Origin: Pseudogymnoascus destructans | Taxonomy: Eukaryota; Ascomycota; Leotiomycetes; Thelebolales; Thelebolaceae | Direction of reading: 5' to 3' | DNA length: 64,000 nucleotides | NCBI RefSeq assembly: GCF_001641265.1 | Contig: NW_020167521.1 | Span: 310,001-374,000, forward strand | Translations under genes and position numbers: made by a program | Shown: positions 34,892 to 45,561 of the stretch, in pieces | Layout of the letters: every line of letters begins with the position of its first letter | Position numbering within the stretch: the stretch's first letter is position 1 | The notes under the pieces: model-generated | Told to the model about the DNA's origin: nothing | What the model saw: the letters and a program-made list of their open reading frames with translations, nothing else | Database searches by the model: none

Positions 34892-35863
34892 TTATAACTT
34901 CCCCTTCACCTTCTTCGGAGTCCACAGCCCGTTCGGCATCTTGCCCTCCGCCTTCATCACGCGATCCCACTCAACCTCATACTTCTCACTGAGGTGGTGC
35001 GCCGGCGTAGCCACGCTAACCTTGTGGTTCTCCGCTGTGCAATATGTGATCTTCCCATCTAGACTGACCATCTCGCTTTGGATCATGGCCATAGTCCGGC
35101 CGACCTGTGTTACTTTGCTGTTGACGCGGACGACGGTGTCTATGGGGACGCCGCAGAGGAAGGAGATGTTCAGACAGCGTGTCACACCTCCCAAGAAACT
35201 GATAGGGAGTTAGCATTGACGTATGATAAACCTCTCTAGCTCTTTTCTTCAGACAACAGTTCATTATGAAAATGAAGCTTCACAACCGAAGAATGGAAGT
35301 CATCAGGGGTGGTTGAAACTTACTCCCAGTAGTCAGGTCTAGATAACGGCGCCAATGCCGGCGTGGTCAGCATATCAAATATGACCCCCGCGGCGCCACC
35401 GTGTAAAACGCCGTTGATGTTACCGTAGTACGGCGTAATGCGTATCTCGAACGAGGCACGTCCGTCAGGGGAGCCATCGATGACCTTTGCGTCACGCATA
35501 ACCTGGTCATCGAAGTATTTTACAGGCGCGTCGGCAGATATGAGGTGGAACCTAGAATTGTGGTAAGTATAAAGGGGCTTTGGACTTGTGGGCTTTGGGG
35601 GTGACGGGGCGGCAAAGTGAAGGGGCAAGTTTGATATAAGAGACGGTTAACTTATAGTAACCGTTCAGAAATAATAATAAAATTGTCTTGCAAACATCCC
35701 TCTTCCTACCACCAACAGATACTACAGAATAAAAGCCATAATCCATATGAAAATCACGCGACCAACGCCGATATAAAGCGAGTAAATAGGTTACATACCG
35801 GTCAAAAACGCTCTGGATCGCCGTCATGGCCCTGGCACGTTCTGCCTCCGAAGTTGCCGCCAT
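34892..35863 (-). CDS. PaaI/hotdog-fold acyl-CoA thioesterase family protein
   Basis: Hotdog-fold thioesterase-like protein of the PaaI/ACOT13 group, about 199 aa, likely hydrolysing an acyl-CoA whose identity cannot be read from sequence. Minus-strand exons are 35799-35863, 35324-35551 and 34892-35198; the introns are unusually long for this window (247 and 125 nt). The family motif NGVLHGGAAGVIFDMLTTPAL (the HGG block and active-site Asp) is clear, followed by the second-half motif DTVVRVNSKVTQVGRTMAMI. The N-terminal exon is short and without a mitochondrial presequence. The gene is convergent with the RNase III gene, with 106 bp between stops. Confidence 0.85.
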
Positions 35864-36820
35864 TGCACCTGATATACACTCTGCAGCTCAATTCCTTTGA
35901 CAATCCGTCAAATGCGACCTAATAATAACAGTAAAGGAATATAATATATTAGAAAGGAGTATTCCAGCCTCCGTCCGTACTTGCTCCATCGCCACATAAT
36001 AGCTTCCGCCAGCTCGTGATTTACCGAGGTATGCGTCTATATTGTGGATACAGACGGCTCAAGCCTTTAGGAAGACGTGAGCCGCCGGAGCCATTATAGT
36101 GGAACTTTGTTTATGCCGAACTCAAAAAAAGGATCAGTGAGGAGTTGAAGTGTTCTGTTATATTGAGGGTTCGTTGTATACGATCCCAGTTTATATATGA
36201 ATTATCCCTTACCGGATTTTCTAGGTTTTTGTATGGGTGTGCATCCATGCTTGTTACATGCAGGTCATACTGTACGTACTCGCACCAGATTCTCAGACCC
36301 AAAGCCCTTTTTCAACAGCATATTCAGATTTCTTATTCAATAGAATGGCATTTATTTGATTTAATTAACACTAATACTACTGTTTGTGGTGATTTATGAA
36401 TAAAAGTAGTGAATTAAACGTGATTATTTATTAGAAAGTAGCTTAACTAAATAAATTTGAATAAGTTATATCAGCATGATTAATTAACCAATGCTACAAA
36501 CTCCCACGATACGGTTCTTGACATGTATTACACAGGAGTTTTATCAGTAGTGGTATTATGCCCCTTAACAAGAGAATATGTATTGTCAAGCGTCACCAGC
36601 AACGATTTTGATATTTATTTCAGAATCGCGACCCCTGGATTGGGTCTCTATGTACGAGTAGGACTTCCATAGTAGTTACACTTCAACCCCGAATATACAT
36701 TATACTCTGAAATGGCCAGCGAGGGCCATCTCTCCTTGGATAATCATTTGCATCCCATCGTGACCTAGAACGCCCCCCCAGCCGTCGTATCTCATAACGC
36801 GAATAATGATCGCACTCTGG
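35864..36820. other. AT-rich intergenic region
   Basis: About 960 bp, clearly AT-rich from 36100 to 36560 with several TTAATTAA-like stretches. No gene or repeat unit was recognised. Confidence 0.5.
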
Positions 36821-37359
36821 TCATAGCCTAACATTGACATCCACGCACGGAAGGGTCCATTCCCTTCGGCCCAAAAGACTCCTTAGCCAGCCAACACCAA
36901 TGCCTGTCCACTCTGTCCGATCTGGGAGTCGCCTCTGAAGCTCTTGGAATACCACGCCACCGAGTGTCTTCGCCGTGCTGTTCATCGACCCTGCCATCAT
37001 CACGGCTTGCTCGAAAGTGTTACCCGGTATCGACGTGTTATTGAATGCCTGGCAGGTAAGATTGCCGTCACAACCGAGTAGTTCTGGTAAAGGCCGCGCC
37101 TCAAACCAGTTCGAGGAGAAGTCGAAGAAACATTGGTCCGCCCAGTTGCATGATGAGGCGAAGAGAATCAGGAGCAGGAAGGAGCAGTAGACACAGGGCC
37201 TGTTGAGGAAGTATGTGCAGGCGAAGAAGAGGAATATGAAGATCGGCGACGCGTTCGTTGGGATAAAGAGGAGGGGCAGCCAGCTGTGCATCATGTTAGG
37301 TGCAGTCCCGGCAAACGGAAAGAGGGGTAGAGAGGATCGTACCTCCGCAGACAAAACAT
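36821..37359 (-). CDS. Hypothetical membrane protein, 159 aa
   Basis: Not recognised. Minus-strand exons 37343-37359 and 36821-37283 join in frame across a 59-nt intron (GTACGA ... CTAACATGATGCACAG, with a good branch site) to give 159 aa starting MFCLRSWLPLLF. There are two hydrophobic stretches (SPIFIFLFFACTYFL and VYCSFLLLILFASS), so either two membrane helices or a signal-anchor pair. A polar, Cys-containing domain follows with two N-glycosylation sequons (NLT, NTS/NST-type), suggesting that this part is in the lumen or outside. The ATG-intron-frame agreement makes it a credible small gene, but without homology it remains tentative. Confidence 0.5.
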
Positions 37360-38081
37360 CTTGTGAGAGACGTCTTCTTAAAGGGTCTACAGCTGCATGC
37401 AGTATTGTATGGTTAGGCAAGCATTCAGAGTCTGTTTTGCGCGGGGGTGGTAATTATTGAGCGATGACCGTCGTCGAAGGCAAGGCTGGAGTAGTCTCCA
37501 CCTTGGATCAAGCAAGAGTAACCGCCACACCTCTCAAAATCCGCAGTTCTGGTGTAGTCTGTTGCCTTCTTTTCGCAGTAGAATAATCGGAGTCGCTGTA
37601 GCTATGTTGTCAGGCTGGAAGGTAGATAGAGTGCGTATTACTTCGAAAAAGACAAGGTTATGACGAAGGGCCTATGATGCATCAGAGAGCCCCAAGGCTG
37701 ACCACAGTGTCTCTCGGCCGTATCTCCCCTGCCAATCAGAGTTGCTGTTGGTTAAATTCGGCTAAGAGCACCTTGTGGTCTGTGCTCCTTTACTGGACCG
37801 CAGAAATATCATCATTGGGCTCAAGCTCCAAAACCACAAACCATAAACCAACCAAGCTGTTTGATCCAACAAGCTATTTCTGCACAAAGATATCTTCCCT
37901 TAGTTGCCAGATAGAGCCTACCAGTTGAACAGCTTCAATTGTTTTGTGTGATTATTCTAGACCCTGCCTACCGACCATTCAACGGATATTTATCCAAGAA
38001 CAACACTTGTTTTGCGATTTTGTCCAACCTTCATCCTTCATTTGCGCGTTTTGCGCCCCAATCGAATCACTTTGGCCCACC
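37360..38081. promoter_or_regulatory. Divergent region upstream of the EDC4-like gene
   Basis: About 720 bp holding the promoter and leader of the EDC4-like gene and the promoter of the small membrane protein. The frame of the EDC4-like gene is open upstream from 37944, but no ATG occurs before 38082. No motif was recognised. Confidence 0.5.
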
Positions 38082-41000
38082 ATGGCAGGTTATTCCAACA
38101 ATCCAAGCGGCTTCGATAGCCCAGAGTGTGGCGGTATGGAGTCATTAATTGCACAGCTCCGTCAACGAAATGCAGGCTCTGGCTCGACACCAACGCCACA
38201 GGCTCCAGGCTCGAGCTTCCTGACCCAGATTGCTTCCCAACAGTTGGCATCGCAATCAAACCCATACTACGCCCAACCGCAAGCTTCACACCTTCATGGG
38301 TATCATCACCCTTCTGTCTCGTCAGCTATGCCGACTCCACCGATCTACCATAACCAGCCTCCTCACCACTCGTCAGGTGTCATGCGTCCGGTGTCGGAGA
38401 CTGGTCCATCGAGGCCAATGGCCATCCTGAACAATGCCAGTGCCAGCAACGCAGACCGAACCGCGAACCTCTTGAACCTACTGAAGTTCAGCCAGCCTGC
38501 TGCATCTTCTCCAGAAAACGCGATGCCAATTTCGCCACCTCCAGTATCTCTGCACCAAACACAGCCAGCCGCAGATAACCGGGGCACCGCGGATCTACTC
38601 GCCACACTTATGGGCTCTGTAGGCAATCAGGAAAACAAGAGAATTCCATCTGCGCCACAAACTCAGTTTACTCGCGAGCCTACCTTCGCGTCTGAAATTC
38701 CAGACACACCCGCAGATACACAGGCATACCTTCTTCAGCTTTTGAACCGACCAAAGCCAGCACAGTCTGACAACAAGCCTGTGATTACTCCTGCAAAGGT
38801 TAAAAGATCTTTTGGCGAGAATACAGCGACTGAGAAGGTTGCTCCAAAAGATGTGATTGATACGACAAAGGCGACGAAGGATGTCTTTACGGACGAAGTT
38901 AGCCCTACCACCCAACCGCAGGTTGCGCAGGAGCCGATTAAGAATACCAAAACTCTTTTCAACTATGTCAACCCGTTCGAGCAGTTGGCCGCATCTTCGC
39001 CGCGCAATCGCACACCGGTCCCTACTGCGACTGCCCAACAAGCTACTGCGAAAGCCCCGGTACAAATTTTGAAACCTCCCAGACACACTACTGGCGAGAC
39101 TTTGGACCAGAAGCGAAAGGAGCACGATCAGTCACCATCTGTTCCCAGCCCTGCTCACGCCAAGAGAAAACTTGGCTCCACAGAAACGGTACCAACCGCA
39201 CCTGGACCGTCTGACGTTCAAAAAGTATTTGGAATTGGCTCGACCAAACAGCCTACAGAGACTGTGGCACAAGCTTTAAACGAGGCTGGAAACCAGGCCG
39301 ACAAGGAAGTGAGCGAGGCATTGGCTCGTGCTGTTAGTAGCGCCGCGGAATCCCTTGGCCCCGACGACTCTGTAGCTGCCAAAGCTGCTGCTGCTGCGGA
39401 CGACAGCGTGGATAAACTAGCATCTCTCATCGAAAAGCAAGATTTCCTGAAAGATGGAAGCACTAAGTCTCAAGATTCTCTCAAATCGACCGCTGTCAAA
39501 TCAGTTGTCAGCAACACAGTCCAAGATTCTGTTGTCGATAGCTGGGAGAGCGTTGATGCCGATTCTGTGACACTTAATCCAGCAGATCAGAAGGATTCTG
39601 GGAAGAATATCAAAATTTACAATTTCCCACTGAAGCCGTGGGTTGCCATTACTTTGCAATCAGACAGCAAAGTGGACCGTCCCACGTTCGACCCAGAATC
39701 AGCTATGGCCATTGCTAGGCTAAGAAAGGTCTTTGATCAAAATGATAGAACTTTGGTCACTGCTACCAACAACTTCATTGTCTTTGCTATGTCCAAGAAT
39801 GGAGGCATACGCATTATTCGTCAGGATAGTGGCCGGGACAGGAAGATCTTCGACGAGACTCGAGATCAAGTATTCAACATCTCAGCATCAACCTCAAACA
39901 GAGATGGATCTGAGGCGGTCATTGGCACAGGATGCAGCGGTACAGTTTACTGGGCCGCAGTTAAAGACACTGGCGGAGATAAGATCGAAGAGTTCAATGC
40001 TAAGACTAGCTTTGCTTTGCCACCAATTCAGTCACCTGGTGATGAGAACCCAGGTGGTGTTCTGAAGACCAGAGCTAGAAAGAGCTCTGTACACCCTGAA
40101 TTCTTTGCTGTTGGTCGTGGAAAATCGATTCACATCATATTCCCCTATTTGATCACTGGGGGCGGATTCATACAACCCGGCCCTGATCGTTTTGTCGATA
40201 TCGAGAAATATCTCAGCCAGCGGACGCCGAAGATTGATACCGGAAAGGCTGCCAAGGACTTCACTTTCAGTCAGGACGATACTACTGTCGTGTCGTTGGA
40301 TAAGGCTGGCAGGGTTAAATTCTGGGATGTCCGTGGACTCACTTCTGAAAACCAACCCAAAAACCAGTCGATCGAAACGAAGGAGCCGCTGATGACATTA
40401 ATTACAACTCCGGCTACCGAGAAGTCCTGGCCTACTTCTGTCATTTTTGTTGACAAGGTGCGCCCGTACTTGAAAGGCTGTGCCTTGAGATATTTGATTG
40501 TTGGCATGAAGCAGAACCATACGCTGCAACTGTGGGATCTTGCATTAGGCAAGCCGGTGCAAGAACTGCACCTGCCACACGACAAAGAGTCAGACGCCGC
40601 TTGTAGTGTTGTTTACCACGCCGCTACTGGCGTAATTGTCGTCGGACACCCAACAAGAAATTCGATCTATTTCATCCACGTGTCAGCGCCAAAATACAAC
40701 CTCCCCAAGTCGCTTTCTCAATCTGAATTTATTGAGAAGCTTGTGAAGAAAGATACGACGCTTCCAAGCCCTGAATCCACAGCTGTTATGAGTGGTATTC
40801 GCGAGTACCTATTCTCTGAGAGTCTTGAAACAAAGGAAGGATCTGATAAGCGAGCTCGAGGTGACCTTCGGAGCTTGGATATCTTGCAACCCACAGCAAC
40901 ACTCAACCCAGCGAAGCCAGATACAACTCTATTCGAGCTCTATGCTATGCACTCTACTGGCGTAACGTGCATTTCGGTTAAACCCGAAACTCTTGGCTGG

Positions 41001-42844
41001 GACTCAAACAACAGAGCTGTGAACCCTGCATCAGCTGTCGACGAAGGTCTCATCACTGTTAGTGAATTGAAGCCAATTGAGTCACCTGCCCCAAGAGAAC
41101 CTAGTGTGTCGTCTGTATCCACGGCAACTACTTCATCAGCACCGGTTACTCCAAAGGTCCTCACAATGGCAAAGGAAACCGGACGAAAGGCGGCTGCGGT
41201 AAACAATCATGCCGAGCAGCCTGCAGCTGTACCTGGAACACCAGCTAAGAAAGCTGAACAGGTTCAAAACCTCACCAACGGAGGCCAAGAGACAAGCGGA
41301 ACTGAGAAGGTCGAAAAGAAGAAGAAGAAGAAGGCCGCTGCTGCGGCAGCTCGCCAACTTGATGCTGTATCTGAATCCTCATCTGCAGCAAGCAAGGTCA
41401 TCGCCAACGGAACTTCTGATGCAGTGGTTGGCGTTGTCTCTCAAGATCAGATCAACAAGGCGCTGAAGATGGTTGATGCCAGTATCTCTGATATGGCACG
41501 CCAGCTTAATTCCTCAATCGACAAGATTTACCAAAGCTTCGACACCGATAAAACGGCCCAGGCTGCAGCGGCAGAAGAGAAGCAAGTCGCTCTTCTTCGC
41601 CTCGTCTCTAGCACACTTGGCGAGAACGTTGACAAAACTTTGGGCTCGATCGTAGAGACGAACACAAAGAAGATCCTTCTTCCTTCCATCACGGATTCCG
41701 TCTCCAAGGCTGTCTCCAAGAACGTTCACGACCACTTGTCTGCCAAACTTGGCGTCTTGGTGCAAGCCTCTGTCTCGAAGGAGCTTCAGGCCGTTCTACC
41801 AGGAACACTCGGAAAGGCCCTCGAGAAGCCTGACTTCTTGAGAAATCTTTCGAGATCCATGACGGACTCTATTTCAAGCACTCTTGCGGTGTCTCTCACT
41901 GAATCAATTTCATCGGCTGTTGTGCAGAAGGTTGCGTTCAAGGTTGAAGAGAATTTCGCTAAGGTTATGAAGAATGAAATCGTCCCGTCTATCAATGCAC
42001 TTGCTGCCAGATCTGCACAAAAGAGTGTCGTTGATATCCAGCGCACAGTTTCAGACCGTATCAACAATTTGGAGAGGCAGCGCCAGTCAGACAGCGAGGA
42101 GATTTCGAAGCTGTCGAAGGTTATTGAGGGGTTGACTGAGATGATATCTACGATGGCCTCAGCCCAAGAAGGTTTCCAAGCTGCTGTTTTGAGAGGCAGC
42201 AATAGCGCGCCCCAGTCAAACATTGAGCAAACAACAGAATCTCAAAGATCGATCCCAGAGGCAGCAGTTACCTCTCGTTCGCAGGGATCTCCGGTTTCGA
42301 ACTTGGAGCAGTTTGACTCTGACAGCCAGCTGTACGAGCAAAGCCTCCAGTCAATCGGACATCTGATGAGCGACGGAGAATTCGAGACTGCCATGATGAC
42401 TTGGATCAAGCTCAACAACGGCCAGGTTATGCAGGACATCTTTGATAACTATTTCTCCAAGTACGATCCGGGTTTCATGCGCGAAGTGTCACCAATTCTG
42501 AGCCTATCGACGGCGGCGACAATCTCGCAGCGATTCGACAGCCCATCGCTCATGGAGCGCATCCAATGGCTGGAGACGATCTTGCAGATCTACCAGTCGT
42601 TCGCGCCTGAAGAGATTGACCCCGTAAGTTCAACCGATGCCTAATATACATGTAGACAAAGCTAACCGTTTTCTAGGATGTCGTGAAACCTTGTGCAACT
42701 CTTATGGAGCTCCTGAAGGATCGCTTCGAGCACCTTTTCATGCGTGTCAGCCAAGCGTCGGCCCATGACCCTCTTCTCAAGCGCCTCCATACCCTCGTCA
42801 CAGTTACCACTCGCATCATGGAAAACATGCAGCGAAACTTCTAA
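38082..42844 (+). CDS. EDC4/Ge-1-like mRNA decapping scaffold with WD40 domain
   Basis: Likely homologue of EDC4/Ge-1 (S. pombe Pdc1), the P-body scaffold that ties Dcp1-Dcp2 to the 5'-3' decay machinery. Exons are 38082-42623 and 42677-42844, 1569 aa. The start is the first ATG of the frame in an ideal context (CCACCATGGC). The first 500 residues are disordered and Pro/Ser/Gln-rich with repeated short LLxLL-type segments (ANLLNLLKF, ADLLATLMG, AYLLQLLNR). A seven-bladed WD40-like domain spans roughly 505-930 (AVGRGKSIHIIFPYL, KAGRVKFWDV, LQLWDLALGK). A Ser/Lys-rich linker leads to a long helical region and the EDC4 C-terminal domain (DGEFETAMMTWIKLNN to the end), which in the family localises to P-bodies and oligomerises. 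The domain order is diagnostic. Confidence 0.88.
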
Positions 42845-43713
42845 TGGCTTTCTTTGGCCTCACTCCAACCTGGCTTAGTATTTGAAGCAAATTTTTGCCT
42901 CCGAGAACTACGATAAATGGCCACATTTTACGAAACTTGATAAAAGACCACCTAGCAGGCATCATGCATTTTGTTCTAGATCTTTGGAGTACTCTAGCTA
43001 TCTGCTACAGGATTTCAGGCGATTACAAAACTTTGGGCATGGGCATAGTTATATACTTGCTTGCGGTCTGTCGAGGGCGCTGAAAATTGCGTCGTCCCTA
43101 AACCGGCTGCTCTTCTTATCAACTTTCACCAACATTTACTTCTTTCACCGGCCATGCCCTTTGAGCTGGTCATTTACACACCTGTTATTATATTTTTCTC
43201 ACGCAACGAACTCGGATAAAAGCCGTATAATGTCTCCGCATGCACACTCTACGAGCCACATGGGCTTGAATGCCTCCGGCCATACCTTTTTATCTCCACG
43301 CGCCACACGTTTTCCACGCCTCGATACCAAGTCATTTCGTATATTCACCGTCTTTTGCAAGAGCTGGGGGGTCGGACTGGGGATGGGTGCGCCGGGTGGC
43401 GAGGGGATTATGTAGTAATGACGGTTATGCGTGCATGGATGTTATGTAGTTTTAGAGGACGAGGTTTTTGCAGTGAATTGTTTTTATTTTTTCGTTTCTG
43501 AAGGGAGGAGGTGCATAGCGAATGGAAATTCAATATTATTGTTGAGTGATTTTACTGATTCATTTGAGTGACTGAGTGATATGACTGGATCCTGAGGTAG
43601 AGTTTTGGGACTATGTTAAGCCTACCCAAATTGTGAATATCCCGAGCTTCATTTTTTGAAAAATCCGCCCAAGATTGATCGCATCGAGCTTGTAAAATAT
43701 CTTAAGCTTCATT

Positions 43714-43835
43714 TTTGAGAATTCTGCGCACTTCTAGCGCATTCAGCGTTACTTTTGAGAACCTACGCACTTTAAGCGCATTCAGCCTCACCTTTGAGAA
43801 TCCGCGCACTTCTAGCTCCAGTAGCGCCAAATCTG
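43714..43835. repeat. Imperfect roughly 41-bp tandem repeat, three units
   Basis: Three diverged units begin at about 43714, 43755 and 43795, each with TTTGAGAA followed by a variant of TCTGCGCACTTCTAGCGC and ATTCAGC. Flanking pieces (CGAGCTTCATTTT at about 43648 and 43898) also recur, so the array is longer and decayed. Confidence 0.7.
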
Positions 43836-44151
43836 CGCAACATTGCTCGCATCGAGCCTGTAGATATTCCACCACCTAAACTTTGAATATCTCGAGCTTC
43901 ATTTTCTTCTTCTGAATCTTCGCCAAACCGTAATTTCAAAGTAATCAAGAATCCGATTTCATTCCTAGTTTCTATAAACCCACTTGGCTGACAACAGTGC
44001 CTATACGCTATTCCAAACCGCTCAGTCACTGTCCTGCAGATCCCCCCCCTCAGGTCTTATCATCCAGCCACGTCGCGATAGTAATCCAACCACCCACCTC
44101 GGCTCAGCTGGAGTAGGACTGACTTGACAGCCCAACCCCCCCCCTCTTTCA

Positions 44152-44249
44152 CACAAAAGAGTAGAGAGCACAAAAGAGTAGAGAGCACAAAAGAGTAGAG
44201 AGCACAAAAGAGTAGAGAGCACAAAAGAGTAGAGAGCACAAAAGAGCAC
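44152..44249. repeat. 17-bp tandem repeat, five to six units
   Basis: The unit CAAAAGAGTAGAGAGCA repeats exactly every 17 bp, starting at 44154, 44171, 44188, 44205, 44222 and 44239 (the last truncated). The near-identity of the copies implies recent expansion. Leu/Cys/Ser-repeat reading frames on the minus strand are by-products. Confidence 0.93.
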
Positions 44250-44940
44250 AACAGGGGGAGGTGGGAGTGGATGAGGGGGGGGTTTAGTGGTGATGATATA
44301 AACCGTAGCCCAGCGCAGATTGTAGCACGAAGTGTAATATATCTACATTATTAAACACTTTAACCATGTGGCTTAAACCCCTGTGGCGCCGCGGGCCAGC
44401 CAACCACATCCGCCGTGCCTTACGTCCATGTCTTATGTCTTGGGTTGAATCTGGAATTTTGGCGCATCTCCAGTTTTTCTAACGACCGAGGTCTTTTCCA
44501 TGCATCTCGGATCTATGTGCCGCCCTGTTATTTCCGTACCGCCAGCTGCCGATGTCCTTGCCTGTTGTATTTATAAGCAACTAAGGGAGATTGACGTAGG
44601 CGGGTAGGCGGCGACACACTGCGGCTCCACCGTCTTGGAAATGGAACGAAATCTTGCAACTGCCGCGGTCTTGGAGATAGTGCCCGGCGACAAGAGGACG
44701 GAAATAAACTTTACCAAGCAATAATGGAGAAGAACCAAGAATCAAGCGGTAGGATATCGGGAAGAAAGTGAAATTCGTGCTTCTATTTCATTCCTTCTCC
44801 TACATTCTCATTTGTATATATAGGTAGGAAGAATCTCTCAAATTGCCCACCAAATAGTCCTCTTCAACACTCTCATACACACAATCTCATCATGCTCATA
44901 CCTCTTATCATCCTTAAATCCTAATATACCTCCTGTCAAA

Positions 44941-45311
44941 ATGGTACCACAACCCGAATTCAATGGCTGGCTCGGCCACGACGCCTCCGCCGCCGAAGGC
45001 AACATGAAGAGAAGGTGGTTGCTATTTCGAGGACTTCGGCGAAGAAGGCGGATGCGGAGATGATGGGAGCGACGGGGTTTATTGCGACGGAGGATGAGAA
45101 CTGGGCGAAGAAGAACGCAGGCACGCTAGATCTGATTATCTCGACTGTTTCGTCGCCGAATATGCCACTGTCGGAGTATCTGGCGCTCCTCGCGCCAAAG
45201 GGACATTTCATCCAGGTCGGCGCACCTGAGGATGTCTTGCCACCCATCAACGCCTTCTATCTTATCGTGAAGGGTATCAAGCTTGGTGGAAGCTTGATCG
45301 GAACACCACAG
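44941..45311 (+). pseudogene. Zinc-type alcohol dehydrogenase (NADP-dependent, ADH6/7-like) pseudogene with the middle deleted
   Basis: The start encodes MVPQPEFNGWLGHDASAAEG then NMK, the N-terminus of cinnamyl/NADP alcohol dehydrogenases. Immediately after (junction within 45007-45014) and in another frame comes the cofactor-domain stretch VVAISRTSAKKADAEMMGA ... GGSLIGTPQ. About 180 residues that should lie between, including the catalytic zinc ligands and the GxGGLG nucleotide loop, are missing, and the frame from the ATG stops at about 45059. No GT donor at the junction could make this an intron. After GTPQ the family C-terminus is also lost. The upstream region still looks like a normal promoter/leader. 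This is a dead gene made by internal deletion. Confidence 0.82.
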
Positions 45312-45424
45312 GTTTTCAGGCAGCCCGAAGTTGGAATGAAAAGCGCTGATGGGCAAGCACAAATTCCAGAGTTGGTATTGCAGTGTGATAAAGGTGTCCT
45401 TCAATCTGCTATAGTTATTAGCTA

Positions 45425-45552
45425 CAGTTCTAGCTAATCTTGTAATCATAAGCTACCATTCCAGCCAACCTTCTTGTAATCATGAGCTACGATACCATCC
45501 ATTCCAGCTAATACTCTTGTAATTATAAGCTACCATTCCCTCCACTCCAACC
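45425..45552. repeat. Imperfect short repeats after the ADH pseudogene
   Basis: Three diverged copies of a roughly 45-bp unit containing CTTGTAATCATAAGCTACCA and CATTCCAGC follow one another (about 45435, 45473 and 45519). They lie between the pseudogene and the aminopeptidase 3' end. Confidence 0.7.
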
Positions 45553-45561
45553 ATCTAATGT

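Larger units (their letters stand above)
42845..44940. other. Repeat-bearing intergenic region
   Basis: About 2.1 kb with no supported gene. A plus-strand frame at 42882-43415 is 3'-UTR-like and unsupported. It contains imperfect roughly 41-bp repeats (43714-43835), a 17-bp tandem array (44152-44249) and the promoter of the ADH pseudogene (44700-44940). Confidence 0.5.

Noticed and set aside
42882..43415. 177-codon plus-strand frame after the EDC4-like gene
   Set aside because: Begins right after that gene's stop, has mixed composition and no recognised domain; most likely 3'-UTR and intergenic DNA.
44022..44251. Leu/Cys/Ser/Phe-repeat frames on the minus strand
   Set aside because: They are translations of the 17-bp tandem array.
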